DNA of 64,000 nt from Thecamonas trahens ATCC 50062 (taxonomy: Eukaryota; Apusozoa; Apusomonadida; Apusomonadidae). The position numbers were made by a program, and so were the translations under genes. The DNA is taken from assembly GCF_000142905.1 (NCBI RefSeq), contig NW_013657674.1, forward strand, positions 225,472-289,471, written 5' to 3'. Within the stretch, counting starts at the first letter, position 1. The number at the start of each line of letters is the position of its first letter. Below the pieces are notes generated by a model. That model saw nothing but the letters and a program-made list of their open reading frames with translations. It did no database searches and had not been told where the DNA came from. This document shows, piece after piece, positions 28,240 to 36,427 of the stretch.

Positions 28240-29691
28240 TCAGCCAATGGTGTGCAGCTCGAGGGCACCGGCGACAGAGCCGAGGACGGCGGGAGGCAAG
28301 CGGCCGGGGAGTCGCAGCAGGGCGCTAAAGTGAAGCGATGGTGGAGCTGATACGGACGCCTTTGGCGATCGGCTTGCGAGCTCGGTGAGCGGGACGAGGC
28401 CGACCGCGTCGACAACGGCCTTGACCCGCGAGACAATGCGGACGTGCATGGTTAGCTCGGCGGCTTGTGCCGGCGTCACCATGTCGGCAAGCGGGAGGCG
28501 CGGCGCCTGCCATTGCGAAGATCGTGCGTCGGTGACCGAGAGCAGCGTCGCCTCAAACCAGGCAAAGCCGGTCTCGTCGCGGACGCACGCCACGCCACCA
28601 TCAACGTACGCCGCGAGCAGGCCAAACTGCAAACGGCACTTGCCCGGCAGAGTGTCTTCCAGAACGGCCACAACGCTCGGCGGAGACGGCACGATGGTCA
28701 GCCGCGAGCGGCAGTGTGGCGAGAGCCGGGCCGGAAGCGCCGCTTTCTTGGCGTTGCGGATGATGGCGAGAGCCTCCTCCAGCGACAGTTGCTGTTCAGA
28801 GACCGGCGCCAGGTGGCCAGCTCGCGGCGGCGTGCTATGCGCCGGCGGCATGCTCGCCACCGAGACCGAGTCATGCTGGACCGACCGCTCAAAGACGCCG
28901 TCGGCATCCGAGATGTCCGAGTCGGTATCCTCGCTTCGGCGCGCGGCGCGATGCCGCACCAACTCGACAGACCGCTCAAAAACAATCGACGCCGGGTCGT
29001 CAAGGTCGTCATCGTCGCCGACCCATGACGACTCGACTGAGCGCTCAAAGACGAGCTCGCGGCTGGCGCCGGCCGACCGAGGCGACCGCGGCGTACGCGG
29101 CGCCGACCGCGGCGACGACCGTGCTGACCTAGGTGACCGCGGCGTCCGCATGGCTGAGACCACAGTGAGCACTCCGGGATCGTCATCGGCCTCGGCCTCG
29201 ACCGTTCGCTCAAAGATCATGGCAGGTGTCGACGAGCCAAGCCGCCCGCAGCTCGACGTGCCACCGTCCACGGCATCGTCATACACGCGCGTCCGCTCCG
29301 ACAGCGTCGCCACCGTCGAGCTGAAATCAATCGAACCGTGATGCGCCATACTCGACGAGCAGCCGGCTGACGTCGCTCTCCCGCGTCCTGCGCCGGTCGA
29401 TGCCTGCGAGGCCTGAGAGTCATTGAGCGGGATGTTGCCGCTGCCCTTCCCCCACCGCTGCTGCGCCTGGTTTGGCGCCTGCACAAACTCAATCTCCGCC
29501 ACAGAGAGCTCGTCGGAGTCCAGCACTGACGAGTACTCGGCGAGGCCGTGGGGCCTGCTGCCTGGCCCACTCTCGGCTCCACTCTGTGCTTCCCCAGCTC
29601 CGGCCGCCTCTGGCCCCCCGACAGCTCCCTCGCTCCTGCCCTCCTCGTCCTCGGCCTGGGCCTCGGGAGGCGGACGCCGGCAGCACCACAT
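28240..29691 (-). CDS. Unknown protein with repeated FERSVE motifs
   Basis: 483 residues from the ATG at 29691 (MWCCRRPPPEAQAEDEEG; the N-terminal Met-Trp-Cys-Cys could be acylated). Most of the protein is disordered and Ser/Arg/Pro-rich (RSPRSARSSPRSAPRTPRSP, kinase-site-like). Four copies of an (I/V)FER(S/T)V(E/Q) motif lie in acidic surroundings: IFERTVEAE, VFERSVESS, VFERSVELV and VFERSVQHD. The last 180 residues look folded: QLSLEEALAIIRNAKKAALP helices, then beta-rich LLAAYVDGGVACVRDE and FHSALLRLPG-like strands. No known domain recognised. The motif set looks like repeated binding peptides. The frame stays open upstream to 30354 but there overlaps the CEP72 gene and is not coding; a GTACGG donor near 29783 hints at an unplaced 5' exon. 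Confidence 0.6.
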   Translation of the reverse strand: MWCCRRPPPEAQAEDEEGRSEGAVGGPEAAGAGEAQSGAESGPGSRPHGLAEYSSVLDSDELSVAEIEFVQAPNQAQQRWGKGSGNIPLNDSQASQASTGAGRGRATSAGCSSSMAHHGSIDFSSTVATLSERTRVYDDAVDGGTSSCGRLGSSTPAMIFERTVEAEADDDPGVLTVVSAMRTPRSPRSARSSPRSAPRTPRSPRSAGASRELVFERSVESSWVGDDDDLDDPASIVFERSVELVRHRAARRSEDTDSDISDADGVFERSVQHDSVSVASMPPAHSTPPRAGHLAPVSEQQLSLEEALAIIRNAKKAALPARLSPHCRSRLTIVPSPPSVVAVLEDTLPGKCRLQFGLLAAYVDGGVACVRDETGFAWFEATLLSVTDARSSQWQAPRLPLADMVTPAQAAELTMHVRIVSRVKAVVDAVGLVPLTELASRSPKASVSAPPSLHFSALLRLPGRLPPAVLGSVAGALELHTIG

Positions 29692-29863
29692 AGTGTATGC
29701 TCGGGGAGTGAGTGAGTGGGAGAGAGAAACTGTGTCGACAAGTCCTTGCTTCCCACCTGCAGCTCCTTGGAAGGCTCCGTACGGGTGGTTGTCGCGCTGC
29801 GGTAGGTGACGCAGCGCGTGGCGGGACGGGCCAAACCCCGTCAGCAACAACAGAGGTGGGAGT

Positions 29864-31033
29864 TCATTGCCGGGCGACGCCTCGCCCGTCGGGGATGAGA
29901 GCGACGAGCTCGTCAAAGTTAGCCTTCCAAGCCGCAGCGTTGGCCTCGGCGGCTGCGTCCTGGGCTGCAACGCGCTCGAGAAGCGCCTCGTTGTTGGCGA
30001 GGAGCGCAGCGTGGGCCTCCTTAAGCATGGCGGTGGCGGCGTGCATGTCGTCGCGGGCGACGGCAGCGCGCTCGAGCTCGGTAGTGAGCGCGGCAATCTG
30101 ACGATTGAGCGCCTCGACCGTGGCTGAGAGCTGGGCCGAGTGCGCCTTTTCACGCGCCGCTGCAGCCTGGAGATGGTCGATCTCGGCGCAGAGCGCTTCG
30201 GCGTTGGCGGCCGGTGGCGCCGAGGCCATCGCTGACGGGGGCGGCTGGCCGAGCGAGTCGATGTGGCAGAGGAGTGCCGACTTAAACTGGGCACGAAGCG
30301 CCGAGGCCGACTGTGGACCATTGGCGAGGACGTCCATGAGGGCATCGACGACATCGTCGACCGGCTCCCGCGGCACAGGCCCGGTCCGCCGCGGCGACGG
30401 CACGAACACCAATGCCCGCTGGGTCGACGACGGCGCCGGCGGCAGCGCCTGTCGCGGTGCAGGCGTTGGCGACTCGATCAGCGCCGAAAGAAGGGACGGC
30501 GACGGTGGCGGGTGTGGGCGCGAGATGCGCGAGGTGCGCGAGGCTGTCGCTGTCCGCGTCTGCAGTGGTGGGGAGACAGGCGCCGGCGTCGGCGGCGCCA
30601 GCCGGGCGGCGGCACGGCGCTCCGACTCGCGCACGTCACGCTCGTCGAGGCGGGTGAGGTTTGGAAAGGCGGCAATGACCCGCAGCCGATACGACGGTGC
30701 AACCTTGGAGACCGGGTTGAGCCGGAGGTCGAGCTCGCGGAGGGCCGGGAGCGCAGCGAGCGGAGCGAGCGCGTCGAGATCCGGAAGCCGGTTGTAGTAC
30801 AGATTGAGCTTGCGAAGGTGCGGAAAGGAGGACGAGGCGAGCGGGTCGATCGAGGTCAGAGCGTTGCGGGAGAGATCCAGGACTTCGATGCCGGTAAAGG
30901 CGTCCAGGGCGTCGCCGAGCTCGGTCACCTTTTCATCGTGGATGCCCGGCAAGACCAGTGAGCGGATCTGGCTGGTATCTGCCGAGTCCGGCAAGAGGAT
31001 GCGGGAACAGACCCATGCGTGGTCAATGCGCAT
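29864..31033 (-). CDS. CEP72: CEP72-like leucine-rich repeat centrosome protein
   Basis: 389 residues from 31033 (MRIDHAWVCSRILLP). The N-terminal part matches CEP72/LRRC36 closely in order and wording: IRSLVLPGIHDEKVTELGDA, then IEVLDLSRNALTSID, LRKLNLYYNRLPDLDAL, ELDLRLNPVSKVAPSYRL and a cap FPNLTRLDERDVRESERRAA. A Pro/Ser-rich linker and a C-terminal coiled coil (LQAAAAREKAHSAQLSATVE, continuing to about residue 375) follow. CEP72 is a centriolar satellite and basal-body protein that recruits CEP290 and other ciliary factors, so this supports a flagellated organism. A 70-residue minus-strand frame overlaps its start by 11 bases. Confidence 0.82.
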   Translation of the reverse strand: MRIDHAWVCSRILLPDSADTSQIRSLVLPGIHDEKVTELGDALDAFTGIEVLDLSRNALTSIDPLASSSFPHLRKLNLYYNRLPDLDALAPLAALPALRELDLRLNPVSKVAPSYRLRVIAAFPNLTRLDERDVRESERRAAARLAPPTPAPVSPPLQTRTATASRTSRISRPHPPPSPSLLSALIESPTPAPRQALPPAPSSTQRALVFVPSPRRTGPVPREPVDDVVDALMDVLANGPQSASALRAQFKSALLCHIDSLGQPPPSAMASAPPAANAEALCAEIDHLQAAAAREKAHSAQLSATVEALNRQIAALTTELERAAVARDDMHAATAMLKEAHAALLANNEALLERVAAQDAAAEANAAAWKANFDELVALIPDGRGVARQ

Positions 31034-31235
31034 GGTTGCTGCTGCTCGAGTTGGGCGCGGCGTTCTCCTGGCTCGGTGTGTCGGGCAGGGCGGCAAACTT
31101 GGTCCTCAGCTCGGCGGCAGCGGTCTGGAAAGCCTCAACCTGTGCGTCGGCTTCGGCAAGCAAGCGGGCAACCTGTTTCTCACAGGCCTCCTTTAGGTAC
31201 TCCTCCACCGTAGTAGCCTTGGGTTGGCCAGACAT
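31023..31235 (-). CDS. Small coiled-coil ORF overlapping the CEP72 start
   Basis: 70 residues. Helical and charged: TVEEYLKEACEKQVARLLAE, then DAQVEAFQTAAAELRTKFAAL, followed by a polar tail. The amphipathic heptad-like pattern suggests a short coiled coil. Its stop lies inside the CEP72 coding start (11-base overlap, different frame, same strand), so the two may share a bicistronic transcript or be separately transcribed. No family recognised. Good amino-acid composition and a position at the divergent promoter make it more likely real than most short frames. Confidence 0.5.
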   Translation of the reverse strand: MSGQPKATTVEEYLKEACEKQVARLLAEADAQVEAFQTAAAELRTKFAALPDTPSQENAAPNSSSSNHAH

Positions 31236-31523
31236 TCACCGTGTGGCGCCAAGTGTACCCCCTCTACACACACACACCGTCTCCCCTTGCTGCTTCCCGC
31301 CTCCCAGGAAAAGGTCGTGAACTTGAAACCCGCCTTGGCGCCAAACCAGCCCGATCGATCGCGCGCGCGCAAATGGCCGACAAGCTACGGCACACGCCGC
31401 CTCGCCACAGGCAGCGTCACAAGTCTTCTTGCAACCGTTGTCTCGCAGGAGACGTCCACTCTCTCTCTCTCTCTCTGGAGACTTCCCATCACCCAAAGGT
31501 CTAAAATAACTGCGCCTTGCGCC

Positions 31524-31832
31524 ATGGAGCGAAGGCTGACCCAGGTCCGGAGGGACGAGATCCTGCGCCGGTTGGAAGACGAGCGCAAGGCCCGCCGGGC
31601 AAGGAAGGAGACAGGCGACAGCGCGTCGAGCGAGGACCAACCGGCCAAGACAAGCACACCCCGTAGCAGTGAGGCGGCTCCGCGTGATGCTCGGAGGGAT
31701 GCGCTTGTTCAGCGCCGAGCCAAGAAAGCTGCTGCCGCCGCTGCCGCCGCTGCCGCCGCCGCCACTGACCAAGCCGGCCAAGCCGGCCTGAACGCCGACC
31801 TGGGCGCCAAGCCTCAGTCCTCATCCGCATGA
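31524..31832 (+). CDS. Small basic Ala-rich protein ending at an ATGA overlap
   Basis: 102 residues from the ATG at 31524. N-terminal basic helix (RRLTQVRRDEILRRLEDERK), a polar middle, then RRAKKAAAAAAAAAAAA and a Gln/Ala/Ser tail. The stop codon overlaps the next start as ATGA (31829-31832). It could be an independent protein or the N-terminal part of the following protein, joined through a missed intron or one lost base: the downstream frame is the one expected after a one-base deletion. No function assigned. Confidence 0.45.
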   Translation: MERRLTQVRRDEILRRLEDERKARRARKETGDSASSEDQPAKTSTPRSSEAAPRDARRDALVQRRAKKAAAAAAAAAAAATDQAGQAGLNADLGAKPQSSSA

Positions 31833-33847
31833 GCCCACCGCACCGCCGTCACGTCCACTTTGATGACGACGCTGGCGGCGATGGTAGTGATGGCAGCAGC
31901 TCCGGCGGCGCAGGCGCGGAGAACGGCTACTTTGCGTTCTCGTCGCTCTCGGGTGCAGGGTCGGGCAACGGCGAGTCCGATGCTGACGGGCGACTGGACG
32001 AGCCGGCACCGCTGCCGCCACACATGATGACGATGACGCAGCCGTGGCTTTCACCGATGGCGGGCAAAAGAGCAAGTCCAATGCACGGGCCGCCGGCCAA
32101 CACGGCAGCGCGGCGGTCGCGGCACTCCAAAGACAAGGTGCGGCTCGAGGTCGAGGCTGAGTTTGAGGAGCAGCACACGTTCCGGCCGCAACTCTCGACG
32201 TCATCGAAGCGAATTGATACAGCGAGCAGGGAGGAGCGGCTGGCGCGGCTGGCCGAGGACAAGTCCAAGTTGTACGTCGAGCGCGAGAAGCTGCGGCTGC
32301 AGCGCGAGCAGGACGAGGCGAAGCGGTTGGCTGCCGAGCGGAAGCGGCGATCGTCGGCGCGGCGTGCCGGCGTGCAAAAGTCGCTCAAAGGCCGGCGATC
32401 GTCCAGCTCCGAGCCGGTGCAGGAGCGGCTGTATCGTGCCGGTGTCGAGGCTGCCGAAAGCCGACGGGAGCGGCTTGTGGCCGCGCAGTCTGAGCTCCCG
32501 CAGCAGTGCACGTTCAAGCCGCGGGTGAGCAAGAAGAAGGCAAGCAGGGACTCGTCGCGGGTCCCACTGTACAAGCGAGTGACTCAAGTCCAACGGTCGA
32601 AGAACGCGCGGCTACACAAGCTGCGGATGGAGGTGATGGAAGGCGACAGCAATCTCACGTTCAAGCCGCAGACCAACAGCAAGCGGCGGACAACAAGCAA
32701 TCGCAAGGCACCAGTCTTTGACCGGCTCGCCAACGCGGCGCAGGTTGCCGAGGCACGCAAGAAGAAGCTCGAGCAGGATCTGGAGCAAGAGCGGGCAGAG
32801 CAGTACACGTTCAAGCCGAAGATCTCGGCGCGATCCAAGGCGCTCGTGGCCACGTCGACGGAGCTTGGCGGCGACGCGTTTCTGGAGCGCCAGAAGCGTT
32901 ACGAAGAGAGGTCGCGGCGTATGAAGGCTGAGGCGCAGGCCGAGGCTGAGGCCCAGCTCGCCGAAGCTTTCCAGCCGGAAATCAATGCGCTTCCGAGCGA
33001 GGTCCGCCGTAGCCGCGAGGAGCCATCTGATCCTGGTGAGAGCTTCCTGGAGCGGTGCGAGCGGATGGCGGTGAAGGACTCGGCGCGTGCGCAGCTGTTG
33101 CGGGCGAACGCCGAGGAGGAGTACTACTCGCAGTTTACCTTTCAGCCCAAGATCAATCCTGCGTCCCGGGCGCTGGCCAAGGACCGCTCGTTTGCGCAGC
33201 TGGCCGAATCGACAGCGCCCAAGGCAGCGGCGGCCGGCGACGCGGTCGAAGCGGCATTTTCCGAGGCTCATCCCTTCAAGCCCAAGCTCAATTCCACGTC
33301 GGCGCGGGCCAAGTCATACTTGCGTGACACGTCGAACCTCATGGCCCGCATCGAGGCGGACCGACGGGCCAAGGAAAAGGCGCTCGCAGCCGCACGCCTC
33401 GAGCGTGAGGCTGCCGAGATGGAAGAGTGCTCGTTTGCACCGGCGCGTGTGACAGCGTCAACCTCGCCAGAGGCAAACCGGGCCAGGCCCGTCCAGGTCA
33501 AGGGTCTTGATAGATTCATGGAGCTGCAGCGGATGCGAGAGGCCAAGGAGGCCGAAAAGCGCGAGCTCGAGCGGCGGGCGTTCTCTGTCTCACACGCCGC
33601 ACTTGTCGGGCGTCCGCCGACTGCCGATCGCTCGCCACCGGTCGGCAGCCATGCCGATGTCATCTATGCCGCGCGTGCGCCGGCGCCCTCGGTCCACGCC
33701 CAGCACAAGCCCAAGCCGCGGCCGCGGTCTGCGTACGTGCCGACCACCAACGCATCGCGACAGCGCGAGCTCATTCGCAAGATTCTTGCCGACGAGGATC
33801 TAGTCCCCATCGGCGACGACGACGCGTTTATGTTTGACGAAGAGTAA
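31829..33847 (+). CDS. Protein with repeated (C/Y)TFKPxI motifs, possible ciliary or cytoskeletal component
   Basis: 672 residues, mostly helical and highly charged. A motif of the form (H/C/Y/F)(T/P/S)F(R/K/Q)P recurs about every 60-90 residues: EQHTFRPQLS, QQCTFKPRVSKKK, LTFKPQTNSK, EQYTFKPKISARS, EAFQPEINAL, SQFTFQPKINPASR, HPFKPKLNSTS and ECSFAPARV. Between them are SxxxRLxRLAxxK-type helices. Such FxPxIN arrays occur in several flagellar and basal-body proteins of protists; no catalytic domain is seen. The gene is divergent from CEP72 over about 0.3 kb, which supports a ciliary role. Start at 31829 overlaps the previous stop; an alternative start lies at 32024 (MMTMTQPW). Confidence 0.7.
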   Translation: MSPPHRRHVHFDDDAGGDGSDGSSSGGAGAENGYFAFSSLSGAGSGNGESDADGRLDEPAPLPPHMMTMTQPWLSPMAGKRASPMHGPPANTAARRSRHSKDKVRLEVEAEFEEQHTFRPQLSTSSKRIDTASREERLARLAEDKSKLYVEREKLRLQREQDEAKRLAAERKRRSSARRAGVQKSLKGRRSSSSEPVQERLYRAGVEAAESRRERLVAAQSELPQQCTFKPRVSKKKASRDSSRVPLYKRVTQVQRSKNARLHKLRMEVMEGDSNLTFKPQTNSKRRTTSNRKAPVFDRLANAAQVAEARKKKLEQDLEQERAEQYTFKPKISARSKALVATSTELGGDAFLERQKRYEERSRRMKAEAQAEAEAQLAEAFQPEINALPSEVRRSREEPSDPGESFLERCERMAVKDSARAQLLRANAEEEYYSQFTFQPKINPASRALAKDRSFAQLAESTAPKAAAAGDAVEAAFSEAHPFKPKLNSTSARAKSYLRDTSNLMARIEADRRAKEKALAAARLEREAAEMEECSFAPARVTASTSPEANRARPVQVKGLDRFMELQRMREAKEAEKRELERRAFSVSHAALVGRPPTADRSPPVGSHADVIYAARAPAPSVHAQHKPKPRPRSAYVPTTNASRQRELIRKILADEDLVPIGDDDAFMFDEE

Positions 33848-33944
33848 AACCGAGGCAGAGTCAGCTGGTTTGGGGGAGTCACCTGGGGCCGGCTGCTGGC
33901 GGTGGTCGATCCGCCGGACACACGTCGCCGACGGGCAAAGGGGC

Positions 33945-35162
33945 ATGAGCACGGAAAAGGCGGGAGCATTCAGCATTACGGCGCGTAGCGCATGTGGTGC
34001 ACGGTGTGGTATTGTTGCGGTGTGCGGCGGAAGCGGGGCGCTGGCGACGCCGTCGTGCGTGGTTCCGACCTTCCGCGGGGTCGTCCCCTTTCTGCCGCCG
34101 GATGTGGTGGGCCAGGTGGTGGCGCCGCTGGCGGGACGGGCGGGCACGGGGCCACCTGCAGCACTGCTTGTCCAGGGAGATGCCATCAAGGTGGTTCCGG
34201 CCGGCTTTGACCAGGGCTTTGCAGCCTTTGCAGCCCTCGATGGTCCGGTCATGGCGGTGGTGGCAGATCCGGCCCGCTACAACATGTCCGGCTCGCGGTC
34301 CAAGTCGTCAGTGACGGTAGAGACGCCCGCGGGGCGGACGAGTCTGGACATCGCCGGCTACAAGGCGCTGCTGGCTGGGCTAAAGGCGGACATTGTTGAG
34401 CTGCTGGTTGACGTCCCGCAGCCTGGCGCCGGCACTCGCCGATGCGCCAAAGCGCTTGACAACACGACGGCCATGTGGGAGGCGCTGGCGGCGGCGGACG
34501 ACCGATCAGCCCAGGGTGCCCTGGTTCTGGCGCGGGTGACTGGCGGCGACGCCGGCTCGGTTGTCCAGCAGTCTGTGGCACTGGTACGCAAAATGGCCGG
34601 CGCCGAGGTCCTCGGTGGCGTGGTCGGCGGTGTGGTCGTCCCTGACCTGCGCTCGGTCGCTGCCGACTCGGTGACGGCAGAGGGCGGGTACGCATCGGGC
34701 GAGGCTGCGCTGGCGGCGGTCGCTGCTGAGCTGCCTGACTCGCTCCTTCGTGTGTATGAGGGTGTGGAGCAGCCGCACGAGATTGTGGCGGCCGTCCGCG
34801 ACGGCAAGGGCGATGTCTTCTACGGCACTTACCCGACGGCGGCCGCCGATCTTGGCTATGCACTCGAGCTCTCGCTGGCGCACGGGCAGAAGCAGCATGT
34901 CAATCTACGCGACGTGAGCTTTGCCGAGTCGCAGGCACCGTTGGTCGCAGGCTGCCCGTGCTACGCGTGCGAGAAGCACACCCGTGGCTATATTCACCAC
35001 CTGCTTGTTGTCCACGAGATGGTCGGCACCGAGCTGCTCATGATCCACAACCACTACGTCTTCCAGGCTTTCTTTGCTGACATCCGCGAGGCCATTGCGG
35101 CCGAGGCGGCCGGCGGAGCGCCGTTTGCCGACATCGCTGCGGCGTTTATGGCGGCGTCGTAG
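33945..35162 (+). CDS. QTRT2: Queuine tRNA-ribosyltransferase accessory subunit 2
   Basis: 405 residues from the ATG at 33945. TGT-family fold: the start is a beta strand (GAFSITARSA), then ATPSCVVPTFRGVVPFLPPD. The zinc site near the C terminus is clear: CPCYACEKHTRGYIHHLLVV...HNH, with Cys-x-Cys-x2-Cys and the distal His. HHLLVVHEMVGTELLMIHNH and AFFADIREAI align with human QTRT2. QTRT2 pairs with catalytic QTRT1 to insert queuine at the wobble position of GUN tRNAs, at mitochondria. The catalytic Asp of QTRT1 is not expected here and was not identified. QTRT1 is not in the window. Confidence 0.85.
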   Translation: MSTEKAGAFSITARSACGARCGIVAVCGGSGALATPSCVVPTFRGVVPFLPPDVVGQVVAPLAGRAGTGPPAALLVQGDAIKVVPAGFDQGFAAFAALDGPVMAVVADPARYNMSGSRSKSSVTVETPAGRTSLDIAGYKALLAGLKADIVELLVDVPQPGAGTRRCAKALDNTTAMWEALAAADDRSAQGALVLARVTGGDAGSVVQQSVALVRKMAGAEVLGGVVGGVVVPDLRSVAADSVTAEGGYASGEAALAAVAAELPDSLLRVYEGVEQPHEIVAAVRDGKGDVFYGTYPTAAADLGYALELSLAHGQKQHVNLRDVSFAESQAPLVAGCPCYACEKHTRGYIHHLLVVHEMVGTELLMIHNHYVFQAFFADIREAIAAEAAGGAPFADIAAAFMAAS

Positions 35163-35181
35163 TGTAAGAGCTATCGCGCGA

Positions 35182-35898
35182 CTACTCGGGCGCGAGATGC
35201 AGGAGAAGGCCTGGCCGCGGCCCGCCGCCGACGCCGCGTGTGTCCAGCAGAACATTGGCCCAGAGCCACAGCGCCCAGGCAAGGACGTAGTGGAAGATGT
35301 TGACGCGGTAGATGCCGCGGAGCTCGCCGCTGACGCCCACAGCGGCCGCCACCACGATGCACGCCGCACCGGCGACCGCCGTGTAGCCGAGCAGCGGATC
35401 GACATGGTCCTCGGCCCGGATGCCGGCGCCGGCAGCAGCAAGTACCGCCACCAGCGGCAGCACGGCGCCATAGCCCGGAACTCGCGAGCCGAGGATAATA
35501 TGGCCGGCAATGACGGCAGCGACGGCAGAGGCCCACATCGAAGGCGGGAGCACCGCGCCGAGTGCGCGCGGAGCCAGGGTAAAGGCCACATCGGCAGCAA
35601 TGAGTACAATTCCAACGTTTGACGCCGCAGAGGCAAGCTGAGCATGGATCATGCCCAGCATGGAGGCCTTGCCTGCCCCCAAGGCGAACCGCAGCGTGCC
35701 GACTGCCGCTGCGGCGGCAACCACGCCCAGACCCAGGGCGCCTGCAGGGACCATGTCGGCAGCAAGCGGAGCAGCAGCGGTGGCCAGGGCGATGGCACGG
35801 GCAAAGAAGCCTGCAGTGGCTGCAAGCACAAGGTCGGAGAGGGCCATGGTCAGTTGGACAGGCATGGTGGGCTCGACAGCGACAGGAGTACGGGCCAA
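35182..35898 (-). CDS. Multi-pass membrane protein of unknown family
   Basis: 238 residues, with about seven hydrophobic stretches: SDLVLAATAGFFARAIALAT, GALGLGVVAAAAAVGTLRFA, SAASNVGIVLIAADVAFTLA, SAVAAVIAGHIILGS, GAVLPLVAVLAAAGAG, YTAVAGAACIVVAAAVGVSG and the last, IFHYVLAWALWLWANVLLDT. A polar segment with HVD precedes helix 6. The size and helix number would fit a small transporter or an enzyme of the membrane-hydrolase kind, but no motif was recognised. It ends 20 bases from the QTRT2 stop, convergent. Confidence 0.65.
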   Translation of the reverse strand: MARTPVAVEPTMPVQLTMALSDLVLAATAGFFARAIALATAAAPLAADMVPAGALGLGVVAAAAAVGTLRFALGAGKASMLGMIHAQLASAASNVGIVLIAADVAFTLAPRALGAVLPPSMWASAVAAVIAGHIILGSRVPGYGAVLPLVAVLAAAGAGIRAEDHVDPLLGYTAVAGAACIVVAAAVGVSGELRGIYRVNIFHYVLAWALWLWANVLLDTRGVGGGPRPGLLLHLAPE

Positions 35899-36371
35899 GG
35901 TCAGGTGGGTTGTGCAGGAGGGGGGGGGGGGAGGGGGGAGGGGCGGAGGAGGCGAAGACCAGTCATGGCCGCCATCAGCCCGTCAGCTGTTTGAGGAGGA
36001 CTCGGATGGCGATGCAGCTGCGCCTAGCAACTGATGCGGATGGGTCTGTTTGGCACACCGCGTACGTGGATCGTGGCTCACAAGAGCGCCATGATCATTC
36101 TGTTGGGAGGGGGGAGCGCATCAGAGGAGACGTGACCCCCCACACACACACACACACATCGATACACCTGCCAGGGTTGCTCATGGTACGGGTGCACCGT
36201 CCTCGATTCTGCCAATGGACTCTGAACCGAACAACTGTGGTACAGCAGAGGCCCGGTGCGGTGATGAAAATGGCTTCCACGCCTTCTTCAGCTTCTCTAC
36301 AGGCCTTCCACTTCGATCGGCAGACCTTCGATAAGAGGCAGGGACTGCGTGGACGCAGCACTACGGCGTAT

Positions 36372-36403
<32 letters not shown>

Positions 36404-36427
36404 AGCAAACACGCCTCCCTTCCCATC
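35899..36427. other. Intergenic region with CA repeats
   Basis: Contains a G run near 35921, CA repeats near 36142-36158 and at 36372-36400, and a GTACGT at 36060 that follows a short open frame beginning ATG at 36006. That frame could be a 5' exon for the 2H phosphoesterase gene, but no good acceptor was found. Confidence 0.4.
36372..36400. repeat. CA dinucleotide microsatellite
   Basis: About fourteen CA units in a row just upstream of the 36428 start. Confidence 0.95.

Noticed and set aside
28240-30354. Extension of the FERSVE protein to 30354
   Set aside because: The upstream part lies over the CEP72 coding sequence in another frame and has no coherent protein character.
36006-36059. 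Short frame before a GTACGT, possible 5' exon of the 2H phosphoesterase
   Set aside because: The only acceptor of the right phase found (near 36405) has a weak AAG within CA repeats; evidence is too thin to annotate.
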